DNA from: Armatimonadota bacterium
GTDB lineage: Bacteria > Armatimonadota > Zipacnadia > JAUWAU01
Assembly (NCBI GenBank): GCA_030601885.1
Contig: JAUWAU010000044.1
Span: 1 to 47,216 of the forward strand
Reading direction: 5' to 3'
Length of the DNA: 47,216 nucleotides
This document shows, in pieces, positions 23,243 through 31,792 of the stretch (position 1 is the first letter of the stretch; each line of letters begins with the position of its first letter). Both the position numbers and the translations under genes were made by a program. The notes beneath the pieces were generated by a model. The model searched no databases. It saw only the letters and a program-made list of their open reading frames with translations, and had not been told where the DNA came from.

Positions 23243-24343
23243 TTGAGTACGTTCGGATTCATTATCCACCCACTCGATGCTCGCGACGTCGCTCGCAAGT
23301 ATGCGCTGGCTCGTCGATTGCCGGACTCATGGGTCGAGGCCATTCTGCGCCTCATGGGGCCCCACTATGTATCCCATATCACCGGCATCCGCTCGAAAAG
23401 CGGACGCGAGATCGACGGGCACTTCGGGGGGGTGCCTCTGACTTCGCGCCAGTTGGCCACGTACCCGCCGGAGCAATGCTACCGGAAGATCATCGATGTC
23501 GGGAAGCTGCTGGTGGAGCATGGCGCCCAGATCATCGGGCTCGGCGCGCACACCGCCGTTGTGGGCGACGCCGGCAAAACGGTGGCTGACGCCCTGGACG
23601 TTGCGGTTACGACGGGCAACACGTATACGGTGGCAACGGCTGTCGAAGGCTCACTCAAGGCGGCCGAGATGATGGGGACGAAGGCAGGCGCAGCCGAGGC
23701 GGCCGTGCTCGGGGCCCTCGGCTCCATTGGCCGGGTCTGCGCTCTGCTGTTCGCATCCCAGGTGCCCGTTCTTCGACTGGCGGATCGCGACCAGGCCGGG
23801 CTCGACGCGTTCGCGCCCCAGGTGAGGGCCGAAGGCTGCGCCGATGTCAGCACTCACACGGATATCGTCTCTGCCGTGCGGAACGCCGACGTGGTAATCG
23901 CCGTCACGAGCGCCGTGCATGCGGTTGTGGAGGCCGACATGCTGAAGCCGGGCGCCGTGGTGTGCGACGTGGCGCGCCCACGGGATGTGAGCCGGCAGGT
24001 GGCGGAGGCCAGGCCGGACGTCCTGGTCATCGAGGGCGGCGCCGTAGCCATCCCCGGCGACGTTGATTTCGGCTTCGACTTTGGCTTCCCGCCAAAGACG
24101 GCGTATGCCTGCATGGCCGAGACGATGCTCCTGACGCTTGAGGAGCGTTTCGAGGACTACACCATCGGCCGACAGATCGACCTGGAGAAGACGCGGGAAA
24201 TCGCCGCTATCGCTGCCAAGCACGGCTTCGAGCTCGCCGGCTTCCGCAGTTTTGAGCGGCAGCTCAGTGACGAAGCCATTGCCCGAACCCGGGAGGCCGC
24301 CGAGAAGGCCAAGCAGAGGGTGCGGGCCCCGGCAGCACCATAG
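23243..24343 (+). CDS. Homologue of cyanobacterial long-chain acyl-ACP reductase (COG5322-like)
   Basis: The 366-residue product matches the layout of cyanobacterial aldehyde-forming acyl-ACP reductase. 'TFGFIIHPLDARDVARKYA' opens it. 'GLGAHTAVVGDAG' and 'VTTGNTYTVATAVEGS' precede the Rossmann motif VLGALGSIGRVC. 'VIAVTSAVHAVVEADMLKPGAVVCDVARPRDVS' and 'VLVIEGGAVAIPGDVDF' follow, and 'TAYACMAETMLLTLE' carries the cysteine that forms the acyl-enzyme in the cyanobacterial enzyme. It ends 'IAAKHGFELAGFRSFE', as in AAR. The TTG at 23243 is chosen for this N-terminus and GAGGT upstream. No aldehyde-deformylating oxygenase gene is nearby, so a fatty aldehyde or alcohol fate is more likely than alkane; this is inference. 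It is often annotated only as a shikimate-dehydrogenase-like protein. Confidence 0.8.
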   Translation: MSTFGFIIHPLDARDVARKYALARRLPDSWVEAILRLMGPHYVSHITGIRSKSGREIDGHFGGVPLTSRQLATYPPEQCYRKIIDVGKLLVEHGAQIIGLGAHTAVVGDAGKTVADALDVAVTTGNTYTVATAVEGSLKAAEMMGTKAGAAEAAVLGALGSIGRVCALLFASQVPVLRLADRDQAGLDAFAPQVRAEGCADVSTHTDIVSAVRNADVVIAVTSAVHAVVEADMLKPGAVVCDVARPRDVSRQVAEARPDVLVIEGGAVAIPGDVDFGFDFGFPPKTAYACMAETMLLTLEERFEDYTIGRQIDLEKTREIAAIAAKHGFELAGFRSFERQLSDEAIARTREAAEKAKQRVRAPAAP

Positions 24344-24416
24344 CCCGGGATCGTATCGCGGCCGCTCCGGGGAAGCCCTGCCCGAGGCGGCCGAGTTCAG
24401 TATACAGGTAACGAGA

Positions 24417-25880
24417 ATGAGCGAGACGACCGATCAGCATGAGCAGCGGCGGCGCAAGTTGGCGGCACTGAAAGAGCGCGGCGCTGACCCTTTCCACACG
24501 ACACGCTACGAGCGGAGCCATCACGCTGCCGAGATCGAGGAGAGCTTCGATGAGCTCGACGGCGCGACGGTTACCGTCGCCGGCCGCATTCAGGAGATTC
24601 GGGACCACGGGAAGGTGCGGTTCGCGGACCTGGTGGACGACTCCGGATCGGTCCAACTGTATGCGCGGAAAAGCGACCTCGGAGACGCCGAGTTCGAGGC
24701 GTTCGCCGACCTGGACCGCGGCGATATACTCGGCGTTCGTGGCTCGGTCTTCAAGACGCGTACCAGCGAAGTCACCATTGCTATAGAGGAGTTCGAACTG
24801 CTGGCCAAAGCACTCCGGCCGCTCCCGAAGCAATGGCACGGCCTGCGAGACATCGAGCTGCGCTCGCGCCAGCGATACGTTGACCTTCTGGCGAATCCCG
24901 AATCCAAGCGCCTGTTCGTCAAGCGCAGCGAGGCGGTTGCGGCCGTCAGAGAGTTCATGAACGAGCGCGGGTACTTGGAAGTCGAGACGCCCATGATGCA
25001 CCCCATCCCTGGCGGCGCCCTCGCGCGGCCTTTCGTCACGCATCACAACGCGCTCGATATGCAACTGTACCTGCGCATCGCTCCTGAGCTCTACCTCAAG
25101 CGCCTCATTGTTGGCGGGCTGGAGAAGGTGTACGAGATCGGCCGGGTCTTTCGCAACGAGGGCATATCGCCGAGGCACAATCCCGAATACACCATGCTCG
25201 AGTCCTACGAGGCCTACGCCGACTACGAGGACATGATGGGCCTCGTTGAGGAGATCGTCAATCGTATGGCCGAGGTGATCTGCGGCGGGCCGAGGTTCGT
25301 CTTCCGTGGCCGGGAACTGGACGTCACGCCACCATGGCCGCGCGTGCGGTTTATGGAGGCGATCAAAGAGCGCACCGGCGTGGACATGACGGAGGCGCGA
25401 GACGACGAAAGCGCGCGGCAGCTTGCAGCGGGGCTCGACATCGACCTGGAGCAGCGCCCCACGCTGCCGCAGATCTTGGACGGCCTGTTCGATCACTATG
25501 TCGTGCCGGAGCTCGTGGAGCCGACTTTCGTGCTGGATTACCCCACCGTGATCTCGCCTCTGGCGAAGCGTAAGCCTGACCGCCCGGAGTTGGCCGAGCG
25601 TTTCGAGCCCGTCATGGCCGGGATGGAAATGGGGAACGCATTCAGCGAGTTGAACGACCCGGACGATCAGCGCGAGCGCTTCCTCGAGCAGGCGCGTTTC
25701 CACGCGGCCGGCGACGAGGAGGCGCACCCCATGGATGAGGACTATATCCGCGCCCTCGAGTATGGCATGCCGCCGACGGGCGGCATTGGGCTGGGCATCG
25801 ACCGCATTCTCATGGTGATGACGGGCGTCGAGAATCTGCGTGAGGTCATATTGTTCCCGCTCCTGCGTCCGGTCAGCTAA
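24417..25880 (+). CDS. lysS: Lysyl-tRNA synthetase, class II
   Basis: This 487-residue enzyme charges tRNA-Lys. The N-terminal OB-fold anticodon domain has 'VTVAGRIQEIRDHGKVRFADLVDDSGSVQLYARK' and 'GDILGVRGSVFKTRTSEVTI'. Class II motif 1 lies around 'RGYLEVETPMMHPIPGGALARPF', motif 2 is 'YEIGRVFRNEGISPRHNPEYTMLESYEAY', and motif 3 is 'GGIGLGIDRILMVM'. 'VRFMEAIKERTGVD' and 'PTVISPLAKRKPD' are also LysRS-like. The ATG at 24417 gives the usual length. Confidence 0.96.
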   Translation: MSETTDQHEQRRRKLAALKERGADPFHTTRYERSHHAAEIEESFDELDGATVTVAGRIQEIRDHGKVRFADLVDDSGSVQLYARKSDLGDAEFEAFADLDRGDILGVRGSVFKTRTSEVTIAIEEFELLAKALRPLPKQWHGLRDIELRSRQRYVDLLANPESKRLFVKRSEAVAAVREFMNERGYLEVETPMMHPIPGGALARPFVTHHNALDMQLYLRIAPELYLKRLIVGGLEKVYEIGRVFRNEGISPRHNPEYTMLESYEAYADYEDMMGLVEEIVNRMAEVICGGPRFVFRGRELDVTPPWPRVRFMEAIKERTGVDMTEARDDESARQLAAGLDIDLEQRPTLPQILDGLFDHYVVPELVEPTFVLDYPTVISPLAKRKPDRPELAERFEPVMAGMEMGNAFSELNDPDDQRERFLEQARFHAAGDEEAHPMDEDYIRALEYGMPPTGGIGLGIDRILMVMTGVENLREVILFPLLRPVS

Positions 25881-25944
25881 CGGGAGCGCCAGACGTCTGC
25901 GCCGCGCACCGGCGGGGACATCCGAAAACAGGGAGGGAGCTGCA

Positions 25945-26850
25945 TTGGCCAAGAAAGTGGCTATCGGCACTTGGGCGTACATGTTCGGGCCGTACGAAGA
26001 TCAGCCTGTGCCCCTGGACGAGGTGCTCAGTAAGCTTCACGAGCTTGGTTTCGACGGGTGCGAGTTGGCCGGGTTCACGCCGCATGCCAGTCCCGAGGAT
26101 TACCCGACGAAGGGCGATCGCCAGGGGCTCAAGAACAAACTGGCGGACAACGAGCTGGCCGCCATCGGCTACGCGTGCAACCTGTACGACTCTCCGCCGG
26201 CGAGCGACGATCCGGCCGTCAGGCAGCAGTGGGTGGACGCGTTCAAGGAGAACGTCGAGTTCTGTGTTGACGTCGGTATCCCGACCATTCGCCTGGACAC
26301 CAACAGCCCGCCGCCGCTGCCCGAGGGCGTCGGCTACGAGGACGCCTGGAGCAGGACGGTGGAAGCCTTCAATGCTGGCGCACAGATCGCCCAGGACGCC
26401 GGCATGACCGTGGTGTGGGAGTTCGAGCCGGGATTCATGTTCAACAAGCCGAGCGAAGTCGTGAAGATGCACGAGGACGTGGGCCACCCGAGCTTCCGCA
26501 TTCTCTTCGACTCTTGCCACGCGCACATGTGCGCGGTGGTCGCCGCTCGGCAGAGCGAGCCAAAGGAGACGCTGCCGGGCGGGGCCGTGGAGTTCGCCGG
26601 GCTGCTCAACGGCAAGATCGGCCACATTCACCTCATCGACTCCGACAACACGCTGCACAACGACGACACGTCCACCCACGCGCCCTTCGGCACTGGCGTC
26701 ATCGACTTCGACGAGGTCATGCCGGCGATCCTCGCGGCCGGCTACGACTCGGAGTGGTGGAGCATCGACCTGTGCTTCTGGCCCGAGGCGTGGGAGGTCA
26801 CCGCTCAGAGCAAGCTGTTCGTTGACGGGCTGATCGAGAAGTACGGATAG
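25945..26850 (+). CDS. TIM-barrel sugar isomerase/epimerase
   Basis: This 301-residue AP-endonuclease-2-like TIM barrel belongs to the xylose-isomerase-like superfamily. It begins 'KKVAIGTWAYMFGPYEDQPVPLDEVLSKLHELGFDGCELAGF'. The metal-binding set is visible as WEFEPG (Glu), ILFDSCHAHM (Asp, His), GHIHLIDSD (His) and a late 'SEWWSIDLCFWPEA' strand. The TTG start at 25945 has GGGAGGGAGC upstream, identical to that of the next gene. Likely substrates are keto sugars or inosose; the exact one cannot be read. It pairs with the zinc alcohol dehydrogenase downstream. Confidence 0.87.
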   Translation: MAKKVAIGTWAYMFGPYEDQPVPLDEVLSKLHELGFDGCELAGFTPHASPEDYPTKGDRQGLKNKLADNELAAIGYACNLYDSPPASDDPAVRQQWVDAFKENVEFCVDVGIPTIRLDTNSPPPLPEGVGYEDAWSRTVEAFNAGAQIAQDAGMTVVWEFEPGFMFNKPSEVVKMHEDVGHPSFRILFDSCHAHMCAVVAARQSEPKETLPGGAVEFAGLLNGKIGHIHLIDSDNTLHNDDTSTHAPFGTGVIDFDEVMPAILAAGYDSEWWSIDLCFWPEAWEVTAQSKLFVDGLIEKYG

Positions 26851-26907
26851 GCCGACGCCCACGGCTGAGAGCCGGGTGCCACACATCATAGGGAGGGAGC
26901 TCCCGCC

Positions 26908-27972
26908 ATGAAAGCTCACGTATTCTACGAACCATTGAAGATGGAGTTGAAGGACGTCGATGATCCGAAGATCGGCCCCGACGATGTGTTGGTGCGCGTG
27001 AAGGCGTGCGGGATTTGCGGGTCCGATGTGGCCTACTACTTCGGCGCCAGCTCGCTCGAGACGCCCGACGGCAAAGGGCCGTGCGTGCTGGGGCACGAGT
27101 TCTCCGGCGAGGTCGTGGAGGTGGGCGACGTGCCCGCGTCGCTGGGGCTTTTTGCCCCGGGGGATCGGGTGACCGCTGACCCAGTGCAGTACTGCAACGC
27201 CTGCGAGGTGTGCAAGCGCGGGCATCCGAACCTGTGCGAGAACAAGGCCGTCCTGGGCGTGTCCACCGACGGCGGCTTCGCCGAGCTGTGCAAGTCCCAC
27301 TACACCGGCGTGCACAAGCTGCCCGAGGCGGTCAGCTTCGAGGCAGGCGCCTTCTGCGAGCCCACCGCCTGTGCCACCTATGGCGTGGAGAACCTGGACG
27401 TGCAACTGGGCAACACCGTCGTCGTCTTCGGCGCAGGTCCCATCGGCCTCATCATGCTGCAGCTCATCAAGGCCGCCGGAGCCGGGAGCACCGTGGTGGT
27501 GGAAACGCTGGACTATCGGCTCGAAGTTGCCAAGAAGCTCGGCGCCGGCGTCGTCCTGAATCCGGCGGAGAGCGATTCGCCTCACTATTGTGCCGATGTG
27601 AAGGCGAAGATCGAGGAGATGACCGACGGCGGCTTCGCCGAGCGTGCGATCTGCGCCACCAGCGCTGTCGAGGCGATGGAGCTGGCGATGGAGGTGACCG
27701 GCAGGGCTTCCACTATCGTCTTCTTCGGGCTGCCGGGCGATGAGGACCGCCTCGCGGTGCCCGTGCTCGACTCGATATTGTGGGACAAGACGGTGCGCTT
27801 CTCCTGGCTGGCGCCCAATACGTGGCCCACGGCCATCCAGGCCATCGCGACGGGCCTCGTGGACGTCAAGCCGCTCATCAGCGCCAAGCATGCGCTCGCC
27901 GATCTCATCCCGGCGCTGGAGGCCGTCAAGGAGCGGAAGAACGAGCCGCTGAAGGATCTGGTGGTGCCGTAG
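26908..27972 (+). CDS. Zinc-dependent sorbitol/threonine dehydrogenase-like oxidoreductase
   Basis: This 354-residue MDR-family enzyme has the catalytic zinc ligands in CGICGSD and GHEFSGEV, with a Glu in 'AFCEPTACA'. The structural zinc cysteines are in CNACEVCKRGHPNLCE. The NAD site is 'VVVFGAGPIGLIMLQLIKAAG'. It most resembles sorbitol/L-iditol or threonine dehydrogenase subgroups. The strong GGGAGGGAGCTC upstream matches the preceding isomerase gene, and both probably act on one polyol/keto-sugar pathway. Confidence 0.9.
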   Translation: MKAHVFYEPLKMELKDVDDPKIGPDDVLVRVKACGICGSDVAYYFGASSLETPDGKGPCVLGHEFSGEVVEVGDVPASLGLFAPGDRVTADPVQYCNACEVCKRGHPNLCENKAVLGVSTDGGFAELCKSHYTGVHKLPEAVSFEAGAFCEPTACATYGVENLDVQLGNTVVVFGAGPIGLIMLQLIKAAGAGSTVVVETLDYRLEVAKKLGAGVVLNPAESDSPHYCADVKAKIEEMTDGGFAERAICATSAVEAMELAMEVTGRASTIVFFGLPGDEDRLAVPVLDSILWDKTVRFSWLAPNTWPTAIQAIATGLVDVKPLISAKHALADLIPALEAVKERKNEPLKDLVVP

Positions 27973-28110
27973 AGCCTGTTGGCCGTCAGTGACGTGCGCT
28001 CGCGCCGCCGACGTTGTGAGAGGGATCTGGCTGCTTTGGCACGCGGCCGACCATCCCGGCGCCGCGCGCGGAAACGGCGCACTTGCCGGTGGCCAGAGCG
28101 GTCTCGGACG

Positions 28111-29133
28111 CTACGCCGTCAGGCGCTCTCGCAGCGACTCCAGCAGTCCGTCCGGCGGGTCGAAGGGCAGCTCGACCGGCTCGGCCTGCAGCGCGCTGAC
28201 GTAGATCCCCAGGATTACGTTGAACTCGGCCAGGGAGCGCTCCAACCGGGTCGGATGGGGCTTGCCGTCGTCCAGCAGCCAGTCGAACACGGCCTCCGTC
28301 AGTCGCCCCTGCGCCAGCTCGTCCTCCACACGGTAGTCGTGTGAGCCCTTCTCATATCCGCCATCGACAGTCCGCCGCTCCCAGCCGCCCATCGTCCAGT
28401 AGACGAAGCCGTCCGTGCCGTACACGGCGATTCGCTTATGGGCGTACCGTACCTCGGTCCGCTCGGTAGCCATTGGCGCGGCGGCTCCGCACACTATCAT
28501 CCCGTGGACGCCGTTGGCGAAGTTAAGCGTCCCGGTCGCCATGCCGGGCGACGGCTGGCGGGAGTCGAGATCCTCAGCGCCGGCCACCTGCCCGAAGACG
28601 CGGACGAATGAGTCGAAGCCATTGTAGCTATGGGCCAGCTCCAGGACGTGCACGCCCTGGTCCAGCGGCGTCGAGCGCGCGCTCACGTCGATGAACCGGA
28701 TGTCGCCAATCCGGCCCTCCGCCACATCGCGCTTCAGCTCCAGGTTCCGGGCGTGGAAGTGCAACTGGGTGTTGACGCAGAACTTGGTCTTCGACGCGGC
28801 TCTCAGGTCGCAGAGCTGCCGGTAGTCCTCGCCCTGCAGTGCGATGGGCTTTTCAACGATGGCCGCGGGTACCTCGTGTTCGGCGGCGATGGTCATCAGC
28901 TCGACCCGGAGCGAGGGCACGGTGACGATGTGCAGCAGGTCCGGCCGCTCCTTGTCGAGCATCTCGTGGATGTCCGTGTACCGCGTCTTGACCTCGTACT
29001 TGTCGCCGAAGTCGTTCAGCCGCTCCTCGTCCAGATCGCAGATGGCCACGATCTGGCCGCGCTCGACTGTCTCGTAGGCGTCGGCGTGTCGGCGGGCGCG
29101 TGGGCCGCATCCTAAGTATGCGCACTTGAACAT
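28111..29133 (-). CDS. Gfo/Idh/MocA-family oxidoreductase
   Basis: This 340-residue NAD(P)-dependent sugar oxidoreductase has the Rossmann start 'FKCAYLGCGPRARRHADAYE', then 'VAICDLDEERLNDFGDKY' and 'PDLLHIVTVPSLRVELM'. The EKP motif 'VEKPIALQGEDYRQLCD' carries the catalytic Lys, and 'FCVNTQLHFHARN' follows. The ATG at 29133 has GGAGGGA at ideal spacing; the longer frame adds eight residues. It converges on the alcohol dehydrogenase gene and diverges from the VOC protein gene. Confidence 0.9.
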   Translation of the reverse strand: MFKCAYLGCGPRARRHADAYETVERGQIVAICDLDEERLNDFGDKYEVKTRYTDIHEMLDKERPDLLHIVTVPSLRVELMTIAAEHEVPAAIVEKPIALQGEDYRQLCDLRAASKTKFCVNTQLHFHARNLELKRDVAEGRIGDIRFIDVSARSTPLDQGVHVLELAHSYNGFDSFVRVFGQVAGAEDLDSRQPSPGMATGTLNFANGVHGMIVCGAAAPMATERTEVRYAHKRIAVYGTDGFVYWTMGGWERRTVDGGYEKGSHDYRVEDELAQGRLTEAVFDWLLDDGKPHPTRLERSLAEFNVILGIYVSALQAEPVELPFDPPDGLLESLRERLTA

Positions 29134-29262
29134 GGAGTCCCTCCGGTGCATACCCACCCCCTACAGGGCGGGCGTCGTATGGCTCTTGTCATGGACGGCG
29201 CTCAACTTCGCGACGGTTGGGGTACGCTCCTTCTGGATATGCTGAGAGGGGAGATTGGTACC

Positions 29263-29688
29263 ATGGACGGCCAACTCGAGCATACCAACATCACGGTCGT
29301 GGACACGGACCGAACAATCGAGTTTCTGACGACGGCGTTCCCGCACTTCAGAGTGCGCGGAGGCGGCGGGACCGAGCACGGGACGTGGCAGAAGAAGTGG
29401 TGCCACTTGGGCACGGACGACTTCTACATCGCGATCGAGGAGCCGACGATAGCGAAGAAGACGCCGCGGCAGGCAACCGAGCAGACGGGCATCAACCACG
29501 TGGGCTTCGTGGTCGATGACGCGGATGAGATTCAGCGGAAGATGGAGGCGGCGGGATACAAGAACTCGATGGTGGACGAGAGTCCGTCTCGCAAGAGGCT
29601 GTACGTCACCGACGCCGACGCTATCACGTGGGAGTTCGTGGAGTACCTCTCCGATGACCCGGCCGAACGGAACGACTACTCCCTGTGA
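29263..29688 (+). CDS. VOC-family (glyoxalase/bleomycin-resistance-like) protein
   Basis: This 141-residue vicinal-oxygen-chelate protein has two paired beta-alpha-beta-beta-beta modules. 'LEHTNITVVDTDRTIEFLTTAFP' begins module 1 and 'GINHVGFVVDDADEIQRKMEAAGYK' module 2, with metal-type residues H7, H93 and the late E in 'ITWEFVEY'. Reaction unknown. The ATG at 29263 starts at the domain edge, with GGGGAG upstream. It is divergent from the Gfo gene. Confidence 0.87.
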   Translation: MDGQLEHTNITVVDTDRTIEFLTTAFPHFRVRGGGGTEHGTWQKKWCHLGTDDFYIAIEEPTIAKKTPRQATEQTGINHVGFVVDDADEIQRKMEAAGYKNSMVDESPSRKRLYVTDADAITWEFVEYLSDDPAERNDYSL

Positions 29689-29709
29689 GAGAACGACGCG
29701 CTGCGCTGA

Positions 29710-30921
29710 TCAGCCCTCAATGACGTTGTACACCGTATCCCGCTCCACCGGCGTGCGCCCGGCCTCGCGAATCAGCGCCACCAATTGCTCCCGAGCGAGG
29801 ACCTCCGGTGTCGTCGCGCCGGCCTCGTGGGTGATGCGCTCCTCGGCCACGGTGCCGTTCAGGTCGTCGGCGCCGAAGCTGAGCGACACCTGGGCGATCT
29901 TGAGGCCCTGCATGATCCAGAAGCTCTTGATGTGGGGAAAGTTGTCCAGGAAGATCCGCCCGATGGCGATTGCCTTCAGGTCGTCGAAGCCCGTGGTGAA
30001 CTGCGCCCGCGGAATGCGCGTGTTCTCGGGATGAAAGGCCAGCGGGATGAATGACTGGAAGCCGCCCCTGACCCCCGGCGAGACGGGGCGGGCCGCCCCG
30101 AAGGGGTCAGGCCCCGCGGTCTCGTCCTGCGCCGCTCGGAGCCGCTCCAGGTGATCCACGCGCTCGTCGAGGGTCTCAATGTGGCCGTACAGCATGGTGG
30201 CATTGGTGTGCATCCCCAGCTCGTGGGCCTCCTTGTGGATCCGCAGCCACTCATCTCCCCGCAGCTTCTTGGAGCAGATGAGCTGCCGCACCCGGTCGGC
30301 GAAGATCTCCGCTCCGCCGCCTGGGAGTGAGCCGAGGCCCGCCCGCTGCAAGTCCTGGAGCACCTCTTTGGTGGACATGCTCGCCATGCTCGCCAGGTGC
30401 GCGATCTCCGCGGCCGTGAACGCCTGCAAGTGCACGTCAGGCAGCGCAGCGTGTAGGGCGGCGAGCATGGACTGATAGTACTCGTATGGCAGCTCCGGGT
30501 GGCACCCGCCGACGATGTGCAGCTCCGTGATCCCATCGCCGGCTGCAGCCTTTGCCGTCTCCAGTATCTCGCTCAGGCTCATGGTGTACGCGCCCGGCTC
30601 GCCCTCGCTTCGCTGAAAGGCGCAGAGGTCGCACCGGTTCACGCACACGTTGGTATAGTTGATATGTCGGTTGACGATATAGTACGTACGGTCGCCGTGA
30701 AGCCGCTCGCGCACCAGGTTCGCCATTCTGCCGATGGTCAGCAGGTCGCTGGACGCGTACAGCCGGATGCAGTCGTCGGCGTCGATGCGTGTGCCGTCGC
30801 GCACCTTCTCTTCGATGTCGGCCAGTTCGCGGTTCGGTGTCATGCTGAGCGGAGCGAAGCATCTCGCCTTCGGGTCACAGAGAGATTCTTCGCTACGCTC
30901 AGAATGACATTCCCTGGTCAT
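29710..30921 (-). CDS. mqnE: Aminofutalosine synthase with two in-frame repeat insertions
   Basis: This radical SAM enzyme of the futalosine menaquinone pathway joins an enolpyruvyl-benzoate compound with SAM. The cluster motif CVNRCDLC sits in 'INYTNVCVNRCDLCAFQR'. 'GGCHPELPYEYYQSML', 'FTAAEIAHLA', 'GLGSLPGGGAEIF' and 'HELGMHTNATMLYGHIET' identify MqnE rather than MqnC. Two additions are visible: about 17 residues between 'AAQDET' and 'GGFQSFIPLAF' (residues 269-285), encoded by a palindrome, and the N-terminal 'CHSERSEES...FAPLS' segment, the translation of a dispersed repeat. The ATG at 30921 directly follows the ubiA stop with GGTGG upstream; the ATG at 30843 gives the family N-terminus but lacks a ribosome site, so the start is open. 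Confidence 0.92.
   Translation of the reverse strand: MTRECHSERSEESLCDPKARCFAPLSMTPNRELADIEEKVRDGTRIDADDCIRLYASSDLLTIGRMANLVRERLHGDRTYYIVNRHINYTNVCVNRCDLCAFQRSEGEPGAYTMSLSEILETAKAAAGDGITELHIVGGCHPELPYEYYQSMLAALHAALPDVHLQAFTAAEIAHLASMASMSTKEVLQDLQRAGLGSLPGGGAEIFADRVRQLICSKKLRGDEWLRIHKEAHELGMHTNATMLYGHIETLDERVDHLERLRAAQDETAGPDPFGAARPVSPGVRGGFQSFIPLAFHPENTRIPRAQFTTGFDDLKAIAIGRIFLDNFPHIKSFWIMQGLKIAQVSLSFGADDLNGTVAEERITHEAGATTPEVLAREQLVALIREAGRTPVERDTVYNVIEG
30067..30117. repeat. Palindromic 51-bp insertion inside mqnE
   Basis: Nested inverted repeats CCTGACCCC 30067-30075 with GGGGTCAGG 30103-30111, and CGGGGCGG 30084-30091 with CCGCCCCG 30093-30100, make one near-perfect hairpin. It encodes exactly the residues absent from other MqnE proteins, and its 51-bp length preserves the frame. 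It behaves like the palindromic elements that insert in Rickettsia genes, though the sequence is unrelated to those as far as I know. Confidence 0.8.
30839..30908. repeat. Dispersed TCATTCTGAGCG-type inverted repeat
   Basis: The left arm GTCATGCTGAGCGGAGCGAA (30839-30858) is inverted as the TTCGCTACGCTCAGAATGAC arm (30889-30908), enclosing a short loop. This motif, read as CHSERSEES and APLSMT, occurs in many unrelated bacterial genomes as a mobile-type repeat. Here it separates ubiA from mqnE and supplies the second possible mqnE start codon. Confidence 0.88.
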
Positions 30922-31791
30922 CTATACCACCCAGATGTCTATCGCGGTTGCGCCCAGCAACCCGACGCTGATGACGCCGTTCACCACGAAGAACGCCGCG
31001 TTAATGCGCCCGGGATCGTTGGGCCGCACGATGGCGTGCTGCACGACGATGAGCGCTCCCGCGGCGGCGGCACCCACGAAGTACGCCGCGCCGAGCTGGG
31101 CCAAGTGCCCGAACAGCAGCAGTGCGGCCACGAAGGCAACGTGCAACATCGCCGCAAGTCGAAGGGCAGCGGGGACTCCAAGTCGCCGGACGGCTGAGTG
31201 GAGCCCCTCGCGACGGTCGAACTCCACGTCGAGCGTGGCGTAGATGATGTCGAAGCCCGCGACCCACATGATGACGGCGGCGGATAGCGCCAGGGGCGCG
31301 GCGTCGAAACGTCCCGCGATGGCGAGCCAGGCTCCCACGGGGGCTATCGCAAGCGCCAGGCCCAGAATGCTGTGGGACCAGGCGGTGAAGCGCTTGGTGT
31401 ACGAGTAGCCGAGCAGCACGCCCAGCGCGGGGAAAGAGAGCCAGAAGCAGAGCTGGTTCAGCGCGAGCGCCGAGAGCACGAAGACGAGAGCGGCGGCGAT
31501 GAGGAGGGCATAGGCCTCCCAGAGGGCCACCTTGCCCGTCGGCAGCTCCCGGTCGCGCGTTCTGATGTTGCGGGCGTCGAGCTCACGATCGACGATGCGA
31601 TTGAAGGCCATCGCGGCCGTCCGAGCGCCGACACAGGCGAGGACGATGAAGAAAAGCTGCCGCGCCGCCGGCCAGCCGTGCGCACATACGACGGTGGAGG
31701 TGAGCGCGAACGGCAGGGCAAAGAGCGTATGCTCGAACTTCACCAGCCGCAGCAGACTGCCCGCTTTTGTCATCGCCCGTGCGACGCCCAT
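30922..31791 (-). CDS. mqnP: UbiA-family prenyltransferase for menaquinone (MqnP-like)
   Basis: This 289-residue integral membrane prenyltransferase has eight or nine hydrophobic helices. The first Asp motif is NRIVDRELDARNIRTRDRELPTG; the second is in 'DIIYATLDVEFDRREGLHS'. In the futalosine pathway this enzyme attaches the polyprenyl tail to dihydroxy-naphthoate. The ATG at 31791 overlaps the end of ubiX by spacing of one base, and the stop abuts mqnE. The frame remains open 30 codons upstream within ubiX, which is not used. Confidence 0.92.
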   Translation of the reverse strand: MGVARAMTKAGSLLRLVKFEHTLFALPFALTSTVVCAHGWPAARQLFFIVLACVGARTAAMAFNRIVDRELDARNIRTRDRELPTGKVALWEAYALLIAAALVFVLSALALNQLCFWLSFPALGVLLGYSYTKRFTAWSHSILGLALAIAPVGAWLAIAGRFDAAPLALSAAVIMWVAGFDIIYATLDVEFDRREGLHSAVRRLGVPAALRLAAMLHVAFVAALLLFGHLAQLGAAYFVGAAAAGALIVVQHAIVRPNDPGRINAAFFVVNGVISVGLLGATAIDIWVV

Positions 31792-31792
31792 G

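Noticed and set aside
24264..25982. 572-codon minus-strand frame opposite lysS
   Set aside because: lysS carries all class II synthetase motifs on the plus strand; the antisense frame has none.
25873..27891. 672-codon minus-strand frame opposite the isomerase and alcohol dehydrogenase genes
   Set aside because: Both plus-strand genes have ribosome sites and full motifs; the antisense product is low-complexity His/Arg/Val.
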